Shown in pieces: positions 27,956 through 37,363 of a stretch of 64,000 nucleotides of DNA (position 1 is its first letter; each line of letters starts with the position of its first letter). The stretch is from Sphingomonadales bacterium (lineage in GTDB: Bacteria > Pseudomonadota > Alphaproteobacteria > Sphingomonadales > Sphingomonadaceae), in assembly GCA_025362295.1 (NCBI GenBank), contig JANYGX010000022.1, positions 21,756 to 85,755 of the forward strand, given 5' to 3'. The notes under the pieces were generated by a model that was not told the DNA's origin, did no database searches, and worked only from the letters and a program-made list of their open reading frames with translations. A program made the position numbers and the translations under genes.

Positions 27956-28738
27956 TCATATTCCAGCAAACCACTCATACCCGCGATCGGGCCAATAGCC
28001 GCCCTTGCCACTACCCAAATTTGCAAAGCTCTGCACCAGTTCGATCCGCATAATATATTTGGCTTGTTTATAGCCAAGTTGACGTTCAACCCGTAGCCGC
28101 ACAGGCGCGCCGTGCGCGACACTGAGCTGTGCACCATTTAGAGTGTGGGCGAGTATTGTTTGCGGATGAAACACATCGACCAGATCTATGCTTTCGTAAT
28201 ATTGGCCTGCAGATTGCTCACCACCTTTGCTTGCTTCACCATCAAGATTATCAGCGCAGTGAAATACAGCGTAGCGTGCTCCTTGCAATAACCCGGCACG
28301 ATTGATAAGTGGCCCCAATTGTGGACCGCTCCATTGGCCAATAGCGCTCCAGCCTTCCACACAATCATGGCGCGTAATCTGCGTGCGTGCTGGCAATGCC
28401 CGCAACTGTGCCAGAGATATGTCAAGTGGCTGCCGCACCAGACCATCTATACGAAGACGCCAATTAGCAAAGCCAGCAGCGACATGATCTTGATACGCAT
28501 TATCTTCTGGCATTGTGGTGCCATTCGCTTTGAACACGGGCGATATATCGGCACGGTCAAACTCTTTGGCCAGAGCTGTGCGACTGATAAGCGTACGTTG
28601 GGCAACGCGGGTCAACCCTTCAGCTTGCTCTATACCATGCATCAATATGGGGTTATTGGTGATCTTGTCGCAACCACTGAGCAACAAGCCACCAACGCCC
28701 AGCAATGTGTTTCGCCGCGAGAGAAATATGCTGCTCAC
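27956..28738 (-). CDS. Molybdopterin-dependent oxidoreductase (MsrP/YedY-type)
   Basis: 260 residues, GTG start. The N-terminus has twin arginines (LSRRNTLLGVGG) followed by LLLSGC, which could be a Tat signal ending in a lipobox. The sulfite-oxidase-type molybdopterin domain shows the Mo-ligand Cys in TRHDCVEGWSAIGQWSG (about 122) and an RLRVERQLGYKQAKY segment near the end. It should act in the periplasm with electrons from the cytochrome b gene it overlaps by 4 bases. MsrP repairs oxidised methionine in periplasmic proteins; whether this one does so is inference, made more attractive by the Met-rich protein encoded upstream. Confidence 0.85.
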   Translation of the reverse strand: MSSIFLSRRNTLLGVGGLLLSGCDKITNNPILMHGIEQAEGLTRVAQRTLISRTALAKEFDRADISPVFKANGTTMPEDNAYQDHVAAGFANWRLRIDGLVRQPLDISLAQLRALPARTQITRHDCVEGWSAIGQWSGPQLGPLINRAGLLQGARYAVFHCADNLDGEASKGGEQSAGQYYESIDLVDVFHPQTILAHTLNGAQLSVAHGAPVRLRVERQLGYKQAKYIMRIELVQSFANLGSGKGGYWPDRGYEWFAGI

Positions 28739-29589
28739 GAGTCGATACCGTGAATTAGCTTGTATTTGCCAGTGATCATCGACCGAAGCAAATTCCCAAA
28801 ACCCGCCAGCATGACCAGCACCACATGAACAATCACAAATAATATAATTAGGTTTGCCGTTATAAAGTGCAGTGAACGTGCAGTGGCTCTGCCACCGAAA
28901 AGGTCAACAAGTGGTAAAGCAGCATTCACGCCTGGTGACATTGAAAGACCAGTCAACACCATCATTGGTAGGATGATAAACAGAATAAGAATATATGTGA
29001 GTTTCTGAATAACATTATAGTGTCGTGCGGCTTCACCTTTGGGAAATTTCAGTCGCACATGTTCCCAGATATCATGAACTATTGTACGTAGTTTTAACTC
29101 CTGACGACGCGGCAGAATATCGCGCCTGAGGTGGCCATTCAGCAATCCTGCCCCAAGATATAGAAATCCGTTTATAATAAATATCCAGGCGCAGAGAAAA
29201 TGCCAGCGCCTGCCTGATGCAAGATCGCGATCACTTGGTACGGTTATGTAGCCAGGGAAGCCTTGTTCGATTTCATTATCATTTTTAATCTGCACTCCCA
29301 AGAAGCCTGTAGTATCAAAATGTTTTGAACCAATAGTCGTGATGCCAACAGTATCTGATTCATCATCCTTAGCCGCAACAGATGATATTGATAGCCATGG
29401 CCGGTCAGCGTCGGCTCCATACTGCCCCCAATAGAGACGGGGGTGCGCATTAAAAATCTGTAATCCGCTCATCAGCAGCAGGCTAAGTGCAACGACATTG
29501 ATCCAGTGTGTAATTCTGGTTACTTTGGTATGACGATCGATCCACTCAATGCGGGGCAATGCGTTTTGTGTTAAAATTTTATCATCCAT
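28735..29589 (-). CDS. Cytochrome b561-type membrane subunit
   Basis: 284 residues with four membrane helices. Histidines fit heme b ligands: THWIN (about 28) in helix 1, RRWHFLCAW (about 128) in helix 2, SLHFI and VIVHVV in helices 3 and 4. A periplasmic or cytoplasmic loop of about 70 residues sits between helices 1 and 2. It is the likely quinol-oxidising partner of the molybdopterin protein downstream. Ninety-seven bases separate it from the MXKDX-repeat gene upstream. Confidence 0.88.
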   Translation of the reverse strand: MDDKILTQNALPRIEWIDRHTKVTRITHWINVVALSLLLMSGLQIFNAHPRLYWGQYGADADRPWLSISSVAAKDDESDTVGITTIGSKHFDTTGFLGVQIKNDNEIEQGFPGYITVPSDRDLASGRRWHFLCAWIFIINGFLYLGAGLLNGHLRRDILPRRQELKLRTIVHDIWEHVRLKFPKGEAARHYNVIQKLTYILILFIILPMMVLTGLSMSPGVNAALPLVDLFGGRATARSLHFITANLIILFVIVHVVLVMLAGFGNLLRSMITGKYKLIHGIDS

Positions 29590-29686
29590 ATTTTTTTACT
29601 GCTTACACTGCCGAAAACCGAATGCTGCAGTGGGAAGGAGATCAAACCAAAACCAGCGCAGCATATCGGTCAGTTTTCTAATCAGC

Positions 29687-29971
29687 TTATTTGGCGGGTG
29701 CCATTGCATCAGATTTCATAGCATCGGATTTCATTGAATCGTTGTGCATGGAATCGGTTTTCATCATTTTAGAATGCTTTTTATGATGCCGGTTTTTTTT
29801 CATGTTATCTGGTGTCATGTGACCGCTTGCCATATGGTCAGTTGCCATCTTATCTTTTGCCATAGCATCTCCAGCAGGGGCTGTTGCCATAGCGTCTTGG
29901 GCAACTGCCGGGTGTGCCAAAACGGTCGCAGAAATTAAACCGATTGCTAGCTGTTTGAGTATACTCTTCAT
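29687..29971 (-). CDS. Small exported Met/Lys/Asp/His-rich protein, MXKDX repeat type
   Basis: 94 residues. Signal peptide MKSILKQLAIGLISATVLA with cleavage likely after AVA, then a charged, Met-rich mature part made of imperfect pentapeptides (DAMAKDKMATDHMASGHM; later MHNDSMKSDAMKSDAM) with a His/Lys centre (NRHHKKHSKM). This matches the pentapeptide MXKDX repeat family of small exported proteins. Start chosen because GGAG lies 7 bases upstream and it begins the signal peptide; a longer frame exists from 30016. It precedes a molybdopterin/cytochrome b pair, so it may be a substrate, a metal binder or a sacrificial methionine sink; none of these is shown. Confidence 0.8.
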   Translation of the reverse strand: MKSILKQLAIGLISATVLAHPAVAQDAMATAPAGDAMAKDKMATDHMASGHMTPDNMKKNRHHKKHSKMMKTDSMHNDSMKSDAMKSDAMAPAK

Positions 29972-30165
29972 CAAAGTCTCCGTAAATAAACTGCCTTGTG
30001 ATATTATAAAGTACACTAGACAGAAAATGCACTTTCGAAAAGTAAATTACGGATTTGTCCCTTGCGTTGGCTTTCATAAAATACACTATTTTTTGCTAAA
30101 TCGTGCTTTTACTATTAAGCTTTGTCCGCACTTAGTAGAAATCACCTAAATAGGGTTAAGTTTGC

Positions 30166-31038
30166 ATGCAAGACATTATTACTGGCAAGGACTTTTATTT
30201 GAGCGGTCCATATGCTAGGTATATGGACATGGTTGCCCCAGTTGGTCAGCTCTTAATCCGTCATGGCCGATGGCCAGCTGGCGCTTATCCCGTTCCAGCT
30301 CTAGACGATTTTAATTTGCAACTTGCAACGGATGCCCAGGGGCACAGATTTGATCTTGATTTTGGCGCTGGACGATCAAGTCACCTATTCTGTCATGGAG
30401 ATTTTCATTTTTCACCGCCAGGCGTCAGTTGCGACTACAAATGCCATGGTCAAGTTACAGTTATGGCAATTCATATATCGCCGCTTATGCTTGAAGATCT
30501 GGCAATAGATAATTGCAGCATTAAAGATTTTGGTAAACTTCACAGCGGTAAATTCCGCGATTCTTTAGTGCAAAGCGCCATGCTTCGCCTGTTGCAAGAG
30601 GGTCTAGCCCCCAATGCTGCAAGTCAGTGCCTTGCAGACACACTCAAATTAACCATTCTTGCGGCTTTGGTATCGCGCGTTTGCTCTCAAACTACTCAAA
30701 CAATTTCACCAAAGGCGTTATCACCCTATCAATTACGCAAAGCAACAGAGTATGCAGAAAGTGCGCTCGAAACGCCTTTACGATTGAAGGCATGGGCATC
30801 TCACATAGGTTTGTCATCTTTTCATTTTGCAAGAGCTTTCAAAATCAGCACGGGCACATCACCACACCAATATTTATTGCAAGCACGGGTGCGTCATGCA
30901 GAACAAATGATGCAAGAAACGCAAAAATCGCTAATTGAAATAGCCTTTTCATCGGGTTTTTCCAGTCAGGCACATATGACCCGGTTATTTACGAAGCTGA
31001 GAGGAAGATCACCGGGGCTTGCAAGAAAATTACTTTAG
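30166..31038 (+). CDS. AraC family transcriptional regulator
   Basis: 290 residues. The C-terminal 100 residues hold two helix-turn-helix motifs (LRLKAWASHIGLSSFHFAR and LIEIAFSSGFSSQAHMTRLF) followed by the family ending RGRSPGLARKLL. The N-terminal part (about 1-170) is a sensor-like domain of unknown ligand. It is divergent from the MXKDX/cytochrome b/molybdopterin genes across a 194-base AT-rich space, so it is a candidate regulator of them. No symmetric operator was evident there. Confidence 0.87.
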   Translation: MQDIITGKDFYLSGPYARYMDMVAPVGQLLIRHGRWPAGAYPVPALDDFNLQLATDAQGHRFDLDFGAGRSSHLFCHGDFHFSPPGVSCDYKCHGQVTVMAIHISPLMLEDLAIDNCSIKDFGKLHSGKFRDSLVQSAMLRLLQEGLAPNAASQCLADTLKLTILAALVSRVCSQTTQTISPKALSPYQLRKATEYAESALETPLRLKAWASHIGLSSFHFARAFKISTGTSPHQYLLQARVRHAEQMMQETQKSLIEIAFSSGFSSQAHMTRLFTKLRGRSPGLARKLL

Positions 31039-31081
31039 ACCAAAATATACAAAGCAGCGTAGTCTCAAGATCAGCTTGTGA

Positions 31082-31426
31082 TCAGACAGAAAAAACCGAA
31101 AAGCTTGATCCGCAACCGCAGGACGACTGCGCATTGGGGTTCTTTACCTGAAAAGCTGCCGCTCCTAGTGTTTCCGTATAATCGATTACAGCACCGCCAA
31201 GGAAAGGCAGGGAGGTCGCATCAATCAACATAGCCACTCCATCGCGCTCAACGACCAGATCGTCTTCGGCCACTGTTTCATCAAAGCCAAAGCGATATTG
31301 AAAGCCGGAACATCCACCGCCAACAACAGACAGACGCAGTTTGATGTCTGGTTTGCCCTGTCGCAATTTGAGTGCTGCAACGCGCGTTGCGGCTGAGAGG
31401 CTTAATGTAGGAGCAGTTTCATTCAT
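31082..31426 (-). CDS. erpA: Iron-sulfur cluster insertion protein (HesB/IscA type)
   Basis: 114 residues from ATG 31426; another in-frame ATG lies three codons upstream. A-type carrier fold with the three conserved cysteines in GGGCSGFQY and near the C-terminus in SSCGCGSSF. It hands 2Fe-2S or 4Fe-4S clusters to apo-proteins; sdhB in this window is a typical kind of client. ErpA rather than IscA is suggested by general likeness only. Confidence 0.88.
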   Translation of the reverse strand: MNETAPTLSLSAATRVAALKLRQGKPDIKLRLSVVGGGCSGFQYRFGFDETVAEDDLVVERDGVAMLIDATSLPFLGGAVIDYTETLGAAAFQVKNPNAQSSCGCGSSFSVFSV

Positions 31427-31565
31427 AATACACACATAATCTAAATCGTGATTTATTTAAAGAGGCATATTGTTATATGACTAATCTATGTCACGGAAAC
31501 GTCACTTGATACTAAAGCACAACAATAGTATGTGGATAGTGGTTTGAACAATAAGGGGAAAAGCT

Positions 31566-32162
31566 ATGTCCAACGTTACACTGCGCGGGCTAATGGGCTT
31601 ACCCACCAGCCCGGCAGGGATCGCCACTTCTGCCCTGATCATGGTGGATTTGCAAAACACCTATACTAAAGGTGTTATGCGACTCGAAGGTGTCGAATCT
31701 GCGGTCTTGCAGGCCAAGGCAATCTTAGAGCGGTTCCGTCAAGCCGGGCGGCCTGTGATCCACATTATCCATGATGCAGGGCCTGGCTCACCCTACGATA
31801 TTACGGCCGAGATAGGCCAAATTATCAGTGAAGTCGCGCCTGATGAGGGTGAGCTTGTGATTGCGAAAAATTATCCAAGTTCATTTGAGAAAACGAATCT
31901 TGACGAGAAGCTAAAGACACTTGATGTCAGCAACATTGTTTTGGCTGGCTTTATGACTCACATGTGCATCAACTCTACTGCGCGTGCCGGCTTCAACCAT
32001 GGGTATAGTCCTACCATAATAGCCAGCACTACGGCCACACGTGCATTACCTATGGTAGGTGGCGATATGGTGCCGGCAAAAACAGTGCATGAAGCGTCGC
32101 TTGCTGCTGTGGCAGATTTATTTGCGCTGGTGCTGCCTGAAGTGATGAGTTTACCGAACTGA
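31566..32162 (+). CDS. Isochorismatase-like cysteine hydrolase
   Basis: 198 residues. The Asp-Lys-Cys triad of the family is visible: LIMVDLQNTY (Asp about 25), VIAKNYPSSF (Lys about 101) and GFMTHMCINSTAR (Cys about 140). A strong ribosome site (AAGGGG) lies about 8 bases upstream. Members hydrolyse isochorismate, nicotinamide or N-carbamoyl compounds; the substrate cannot be predicted. It appears monocistronic and convergent with trhO. Confidence 0.88.
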   Translation: MSNVTLRGLMGLPTSPAGIATSALIMVDLQNTYTKGVMRLEGVESAVLQAKAILERFRQAGRPVIHIIHDAGPGSPYDITAEIGQIISEVAPDEGELVIAKNYPSSFEKTNLDEKLKTLDVSNIVLAGFMTHMCINSTARAGFNHGYSPTIIASTTATRALPMVGGDMVPAKTVHEASLAAVADLFALVLPEVMSLPN

Positions 32163-32308
32163 ATGTAAGGCTTGTTCAGATAAGCAATTTGACGAGCATG
32201 CTCAATATTTTGTGATAATTATTGGATTGAAGGAATTATTTGCCTTCTCGGAATGGTCATTACCATTAGAATTCACATTGAAGAATGATAACTTAAAACA
32301 GTTTAATT

Positions 32309-33244
32309 CTATGATTTTGAACGCGATAAATTTGGCCCAATATGCCGTTTACCCTCTGCCTTGGCTTTCTCGCATTGCTTTTGTCGCTCGCTAAAGCGCG
32401 CTCGCTGTACCTCTGTGGTGCTCAAGTGGCAATGTGGGCATGATATACCCAGAACAAAATAAGGTGAAGTTTTGTCATTATCTGAAATTGGCATTTTGCA
32501 GGCTGTACATTGACCGTAGCTACCGACGTTTAAACCATGGCCGACAGACACGCGCTGATCAAAAACAAAGCATTCGCCATCCCACAGGCTCTGCTCAACT
32601 GGAATTGTTTCAAGATACTTTAATATGCCCCCATTCAGATGATAGACCTCATCAATGCCACTAGATAAAAGAAATGCGCTAGCTTTTTCACATCTTATGC
32701 CACCTGTACAAAACATGGCAATTTTCTTTTTATCATGAAGGGGTTGTTGCTGGCGAAACCAGTCAGGAAATTCGCTGAAGGTTTTGATGTCCGGTTTGAT
32801 TGCGCCTTTGAAGCTGCCGATGCTCATCTCGTAATTATTACGGGTATCAATCACGACCACATCAGGATCGCTGATCAACTGGTTCCAGTCTGCCGCCGCT
32901 ACGTACTTGCCAACGGAAATACTGGGATCAGCTTGCGGCTGGCGCATAGTGACAATTTCACGTTTCAACCGCACCTTCATGCGGTAAAAGGGGGAGGTAT
33001 CACTGTAGGAGACTTTATATTGCAAATCTGCACACCCTGGCAAAGTCAGAATGTGCGCTATCATGACATCTATTCCTGACTGTGTGCCCGAAACTGTGCC
33101 ATTGATGCCTTCCGGAGCAAGTAAAATGGTACCATAAAGGTCATTTGATTTACAGAGGGCCAAAAGTGGCATTTGCACAGCCAAACAATCGGTGATTGTG
33201 GCAAATTTATAGAATGCGGCAATGACAAAGGGCTTAGAACTCAT
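32309..33244 (-). CDS. trhO: tRNA uridine 34 hydroxylase TrhO (rhodanese domain)
   Basis: 311 residues. An acylphosphatase-like N-terminal domain (LLAPEGINGTVSGTQ) is followed by a rhodanese domain with the active-site loop MFCTGGIRCEKASAFL (Cys about 178) and a Cys-rich C-terminal segment (QCTACKMPI, ISCPHCHLS). This is the YceA/TrhO layout; the enzyme makes 5-hydroxyuridine at the wobble position of tRNAs using oxygen. The 146-base convergent spacer downstream contains only a weak inverted repeat. Confidence 0.92.
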   Translation of the reverse strand: MSSKPFVIAAFYKFATITDCLAVQMPLLALCKSNDLYGTILLAPEGINGTVSGTQSGIDVMIAHILTLPGCADLQYKVSYSDTSPFYRMKVRLKREIVTMRQPQADPSISVGKYVAAADWNQLISDPDVVVIDTRNNYEMSIGSFKGAIKPDIKTFSEFPDWFRQQQPLHDKKKIAMFCTGGIRCEKASAFLLSSGIDEVYHLNGGILKYLETIPVEQSLWDGECFVFDQRVSVGHGLNVGSYGQCTACKMPISDNDKTSPYFVLGISCPHCHLSTTEVQRARFSERQKQCEKAKAEGKRHIGPNLSRSKS

Positions 33245-33314
33245 AATCAGTCTTTATTAAAGCCGCTAAGGCTAGTAATCAATGCCGAGAACAACTTATC
33301 GATATGGACACACT

Positions 33315-35210
33315 ATGACATTTTTGAAACGGCTTTGGAATTTTCTGGTAGGGCTGAAAAACGTTGTCGTTACACTGCTTGTGCTCGGTTTGCTGGCGTT
33401 ACTGCTACGCTATGCATTTCATACTGAAAGCGCGCAAGTTCCCAATGGAAGTGTTTTGCGAGTGGCGCTGGATGGCTTTGTTGTCGAACAACGCACAGCC
33501 GTAAGTCCGCGCGAGGCACTGACCAGTTCAAATGGTCTCCCCAATGAAATTTTGCTTGCAGATTTATTACTGGCACTCGATCACGCTGCTAAAGATAGTC
33601 GCATTAAAGCGGCAACACTGGAACTTGATAATTTTGCAGGCGCTGGCCCTGCCACGCTTGAGTCTGTAGGTGAAGCTTTGGAGGCTTTCAAGCGTTCTGG
33701 TAAGCCCGTAATTGCTCATGGTATAGAGTTTTCGGATAAGCAATATTATCTTGCCGCTCATGCCAATGAAATTCAGCTCGATCCAATGGGTTCGGTGATG
33801 TTGCAGGGCTACGGCACATACCAGCTTTATCTGAAGAATGCGATTGACCGCCTGAAGATTAATGTGAACGTGTTTCGGGTTGGCAAATACAAATCTTTTG
33901 TTGAGCCATACACACGCACAGACATGTCACCGGAGGCCCGTGAGGCAGACAAAGCGCTGCTAGATACATTGTGGGAAACCTACACACAAGAAGTTGAGAC
34001 CGCGCGCGAAAAAGGTTTCAAAGTGATGCCTTATATTAACACATTGGCCAGTGGTGTTTCTGCACTACAGGGCAACACTGCACAGTATGCATTGGATCAT
34101 AAAGCCGTAGACAAACTGGCTGATGAAGCAACGTTTGTATCCTATATGCAAAAGCGCTATGGTCCCGGTGAAGACCAAGACGAGCTGGAAAGTTTTGCGC
34201 AGGTTTCCATCAACAATTATATAACGGCAACTAAAGCCGTGCTAACGACAAGCGGAGATGCCATAAGCGTTGTTTATGCAGTTGGTGAAATTGTCGATGG
34301 GGAGCATGGCTCAGGCACGGCCGGTGGCGACAGTGTTTCCCGACTTATTCATCAGGCAATCAATGACAGCAGCACCAAGGCCATCGTGTTGCGAGTTGAT
34401 TCACCTGGTGGCAGTGTGTTTGCCTCAGAAAAAATTCGCCGCGCATTGCTTGACGCCAAAGCCAAAAAAATTCCAGTGATTGCGTCAATGGGTAGTGTAG
34501 CCGCCTCAGGTGGCTACTGGATATCCACAGCAGCTGATGAAATTCTGGCCGAACCTGCCACCATTACGGGCTCGATTGGTATTTTCGCTATAATTCCAAC
34601 CTTTGAAAATACCCTTGGCATTGCAGGCGTTAAATCTGACGGGGTAGGCACAACAAAGTTTTCCGCGTCTGATGATATAACTCAGGCCTTTTCGCCAGAT
34701 ATCAAAACTTTTATTCAATCAACGACAGAAAATGGTTATGGCCAGTTTCTCAGTCGTGTGGCCGAAGCGCGGCATATGAGCGTTGCACAAGTCAATGAGA
34801 TTGCACAAGGCAGGGTTTGGGCAGGCAGCACAGCACATCAGTTGAAGCTGATCGACCGGTTCGGTGGCCTCGATGAAGCACTGCGCACAGCTGCACGGCG
34901 TGCTGGCCTTAAATCCTGGCATATGAATGTTATACAGCAGTCCGAAAGCTTGCCATCGCAATTGCTGAAGATGGTCACCAGCAGGGGTGAAAGCCGCAGC
35001 ACAGCGCCTTCTGCACGCGGCTTGGCAGGGATCGCAGCAGCCGACCAGTTGTCCCGTGCTGCTCTCCTACTGACTGGTCAATCACTGACAGATCGCAACG
35101 GACTTTATGCGTGGTGCCTAGAATGTTCAGTGCTAGCACCAACACATCAATTTGTGGCAAAAACTTCAGATAAAGTTGCATTGCTTCGAATGTTGGCTAA
35201 CACGCAGTGA
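33315..35210 (+). CDS. sppA: Signal peptide peptidase SppA, long form
   Basis: 631 residues from ATG 33315. An N-terminal membrane helix (FLVGLKNVVVTLLVLGLLALLL) is followed by two S49 peptidase domains. The catalytic Lys lies in RVGKYKSFVEPYTR (about 191) of the first domain and the catalytic Ser in MGSVAASGGYW (about 397) of the second, as in E. coli SppA. It degrades cleaved signal peptides at the inner membrane. The upstream in-frame ATG 33282 would add 11 polar residues before the membrane anchor and was not chosen. Confidence 0.92.
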   Translation: MTFLKRLWNFLVGLKNVVVTLLVLGLLALLLRYAFHTESAQVPNGSVLRVALDGFVVEQRTAVSPREALTSSNGLPNEILLADLLLALDHAAKDSRIKAATLELDNFAGAGPATLESVGEALEAFKRSGKPVIAHGIEFSDKQYYLAAHANEIQLDPMGSVMLQGYGTYQLYLKNAIDRLKINVNVFRVGKYKSFVEPYTRTDMSPEAREADKALLDTLWETYTQEVETAREKGFKVMPYINTLASGVSALQGNTAQYALDHKAVDKLADEATFVSYMQKRYGPGEDQDELESFAQVSINNYITATKAVLTTSGDAISVVYAVGEIVDGEHGSGTAGGDSVSRLIHQAINDSSTKAIVLRVDSPGGSVFASEKIRRALLDAKAKKIPVIASMGSVAASGGYWISTAADEILAEPATITGSIGIFAIIPTFENTLGIAGVKSDGVGTTKFSASDDITQAFSPDIKTFIQSTTENGYGQFLSRVAEARHMSVAQVNEIAQGRVWAGSTAHQLKLIDRFGGLDEALRTAARRAGLKSWHMNVIQQSESLPSQLLKMVTSRGESRSTAPSARGLAGIAAADQLSRAALLLTGQSLTDRNGLYAWCLECSVLAPTHQFVAKTSDKVALLRMLANTQ

Positions 35211-35419
35211 ATTATAATTTGATATGTTATCATAATTTCTAGTACATATTATCTGGATAAATCCTCTTGATATATCCCAAGTCCGTTCTTTTTATTGGCA
35301 CAGGAATCTCTTAGTAGTCTATTGTCAGAGTTTTGTTTTTTCACAGGGTTATTGTGAACTAGCAGCCGGCCATTACCTATGAATCCCTATAAACAAATAT
35401 GAACTTTCTTTATACAATC

Positions 35420-36730
35420 TCACTGAGAGGCCTGCAGCATATTCTCAACCCGTACAAATTTCTCACGCGGTGAGCCCGCTCTTGCGTTAGCAATTTCTGC
35501 CGCCTCAATGTTCTTCCATCCAGCAAAACTGACGGCATAGAGATCGTTATCGGTAATCACTTTTCCCAAACCAGCTCTACCCTCATGAACACCAGATGAT
35601 GGGTGCGCCATAATCAAATCTGCAATTGCATAGCCATCCGGTCGGTTGGTGCCGATGGTGCCGGTAGGGCCTCGCCTCGCCCAGCCGACACAATATATCC
35701 CACCTAATGCTCCAGAAGGTACTTCGATCAGGCCATCCACATTCATGAATCGGCCTTGATCATTATCAAATGGCACTCCGGCAATAGGGCTCGTGCGATA
35801 GCCGATGCAAGAAACGATCAACCCGCATGGCAGGTCGGTTATTTCGCCGGTGCCAATTGCTTTGCCATTTTCAACCCGGGTGCGCTCAAGCTGTATATGC
35901 TCTACACGACCATCTCCCGTCACAGCCACGGGCTTCGAGTAGAACCGGAAATTTATGCGCTTGGGTTTGTCATGAGCTGCGATCTCGGCAAACTTGCGCA
36001 AATGCACTATAACCTTGCGTAGCCCCGGATCAGCGTTATCTTCTGCACCGGCAGGTGGCATGTCAGAAGCATCCGTAACAGCTTTTGTATCATGCAATTC
36101 ACCCAGCTCGCCGAGTTCTTTGGTGGTGAATGATGCATCGAGCGGCCCACGCCGTCCGATAATTGTTACTTGCCGAAGCGGGCTTTTATGGATGAGTTCA
36201 GCCGCAGGCCGCGCCAGATCAGATGTCGCCATTTCATCCGGCGTTTTCATCAACACGCGCGCCACATCAATGGCCACATTACCATTGCCAATAACCACCG
36301 CGTGCTCGAAGTTTAGCGATGGTGCGAGATCGGCAAAGTCAGGGTGGCCATTGTACCAACCGACAAAAGCCGCAGCCCCGATCACTCCTTTAAGCGTTTC
36401 CCCTTCTATACCCAGCGCCCTGTCACCTGGAGCACCGGTTGCCAAAACCACGGCATCGTAAAGTTTACGCAAATCAGCAACACTTACAGCATCGCCAATG
36501 TTTATATTACCAAAGAATGCAACATCGCCGTCATTGTGAGTTGCCTCAAACCGTCGCGTTACAGCCTTAATCGATTGATGATCAGGGGCGACGCCGGCCC
36601 TGATCAATCCATACGGTGTTGGCAAACGATCAATTATATCAACCTGTGCATCTGGTCGAGATTTTATGACGGCTTCAGCTGTATAATAGCCTGCAGGGCC
36701 AGAACCTATTATGGCAACTTTGAGTGGCAT
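35420..36730 (-). CDS. Ferredoxin/adrenodoxin-NADP reductase-like flavoprotein
   Basis: 436 residues. FAD-binding GSGPAGYYTAEA at residue 10, the family stretch DRLPTPYGLIRAGVAPDHQ (about 37-55), an NADP-binding GNGNVAIDVARVL (about 149) and the C-terminal CVGWARRGPTGTIGTNR segment. This is the FprA/adrenodoxin reductase family, which moves electrons between NADPH and a ferredoxin. No ferredoxin gene is adjacent. A 209-base AT-rich spacer to sppA holds only a short TTCACA/TGTGAA inverted repeat. Confidence 0.9.
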   Translation of the reverse strand: MPLKVAIIGSGPAGYYTAEAVIKSRPDAQVDIIDRLPTPYGLIRAGVAPDHQSIKAVTRRFEATHNDGDVAFFGNINIGDAVSVADLRKLYDAVVLATGAPGDRALGIEGETLKGVIGAAAFVGWYNGHPDFADLAPSLNFEHAVVIGNGNVAIDVARVLMKTPDEMATSDLARPAAELIHKSPLRQVTIIGRRGPLDASFTTKELGELGELHDTKAVTDASDMPPAGAEDNADPGLRKVIVHLRKFAEIAAHDKPKRINFRFYSKPVAVTGDGRVEHIQLERTRVENGKAIGTGEITDLPCGLIVSCIGYRTSPIAGVPFDNDQGRFMNVDGLIEVPSGALGGIYCVGWARRGPTGTIGTNRPDGYAIADLIMAHPSSGVHEGRAGLGKVITDNDLYAVSFAGWKNIEAAEIANARAGSPREKFVRVENMLQASQ

Positions 36731-36882
36731 GACCTGAAATTTCCTTACGGCGAGTTTTTATATGATGTGTAAATTCATTTACATTTGCAAGATAAGATTT
36801 GAGCCAGCCCTGTAACGGCGGTTTGGATACATTCGAAGTTAGTCCCGTGCTCAGTTTTGGGCCGGGGGAGCAAGGTTGAAGG

Positions 36883-37089
36883 TGTTCATCGGTCGGCTGC
36901 GCGACGAAGTTCCTGAACGAGACGCTGTTCACCAGTCTGGCGCAAGCGCGCGCTGCGCTGTCGCTCTGGCACGACGATTACAACCTCATGCGCCCGCACA
37001 GCGTTCTGGGCTGGAAGACTCCTGCAAAAATAGCATCACAACTCCAAAGGTCCAACGAAAGCAGTAGAAAGAAATATCTGAAAATATAA
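36883..37089 (+). pseudogene. IS3-family transposase remnant, frameshifted
   Basis: Bases 36883-36909 read FIGRLRDE in one frame and 36910-37089 continue in another as FLNETLFTSLAQARAALSLW and HDDYNLMRPHSVLGWKTPAK. Together they match the C-terminal end of IS3-family (IS407-like) OrfB transposases, where the sequence runs straight from RDE to FLNETLF; one extra A near 36907 explains the shift. Only the last 65 or so codons remain, so the element is dead. Its G+C-rich bases stand out from the AT-rich spacers on both sides. The whole stretch 36731-37363 contains nothing else gene-like apart from the repeat listed next. Confidence 0.85.
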
Positions 37090-37146
37090 GGCTTGGCATT
37101 CCCGCCAGCCTCAGCCATCAACAACAAGGACTCTATTTATGGCTAG
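37038..37146 (+). repeat. Diverged direct repeat, copy A
   Basis: This stretch covers the last codons of the transposase remnant and about 55 bases beyond it. It matches 40772-40878 along its whole length, with an identical core GCATTCCCGCCAGCCTCAGC. The repeat ends just after a ribosome-site-like AAGGA and an ATG at 37139, which opens a 36-codon frame (MARRSYGAWSNYPP) of no known similarity. Confidence 0.8.
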
Positions 37147-37363
37147 ACGTTCATATGGAGCTTGGTCAAATTACCCACCACGCATCGAAAATATTCAACA
37201 TATTTACTTACAATTAATAAATGTTTTTGCAAGCCCGAAATATAGTTAATGCCAAACTGAGCCACCTGCTCTTTAGTTGACACATGCGCCACAACATTTC
37301 ATATATCGCGCATCACAAGACGGCATAAAACCGTCTATTGATGTAACCCAAGGAACCTCATTC

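Noticed and set aside
32220..32260. Terminator between isochorismatase and trhO genes
   Set aside because: Only a 5-bp GAAGG/CCTTC stem without T-run.
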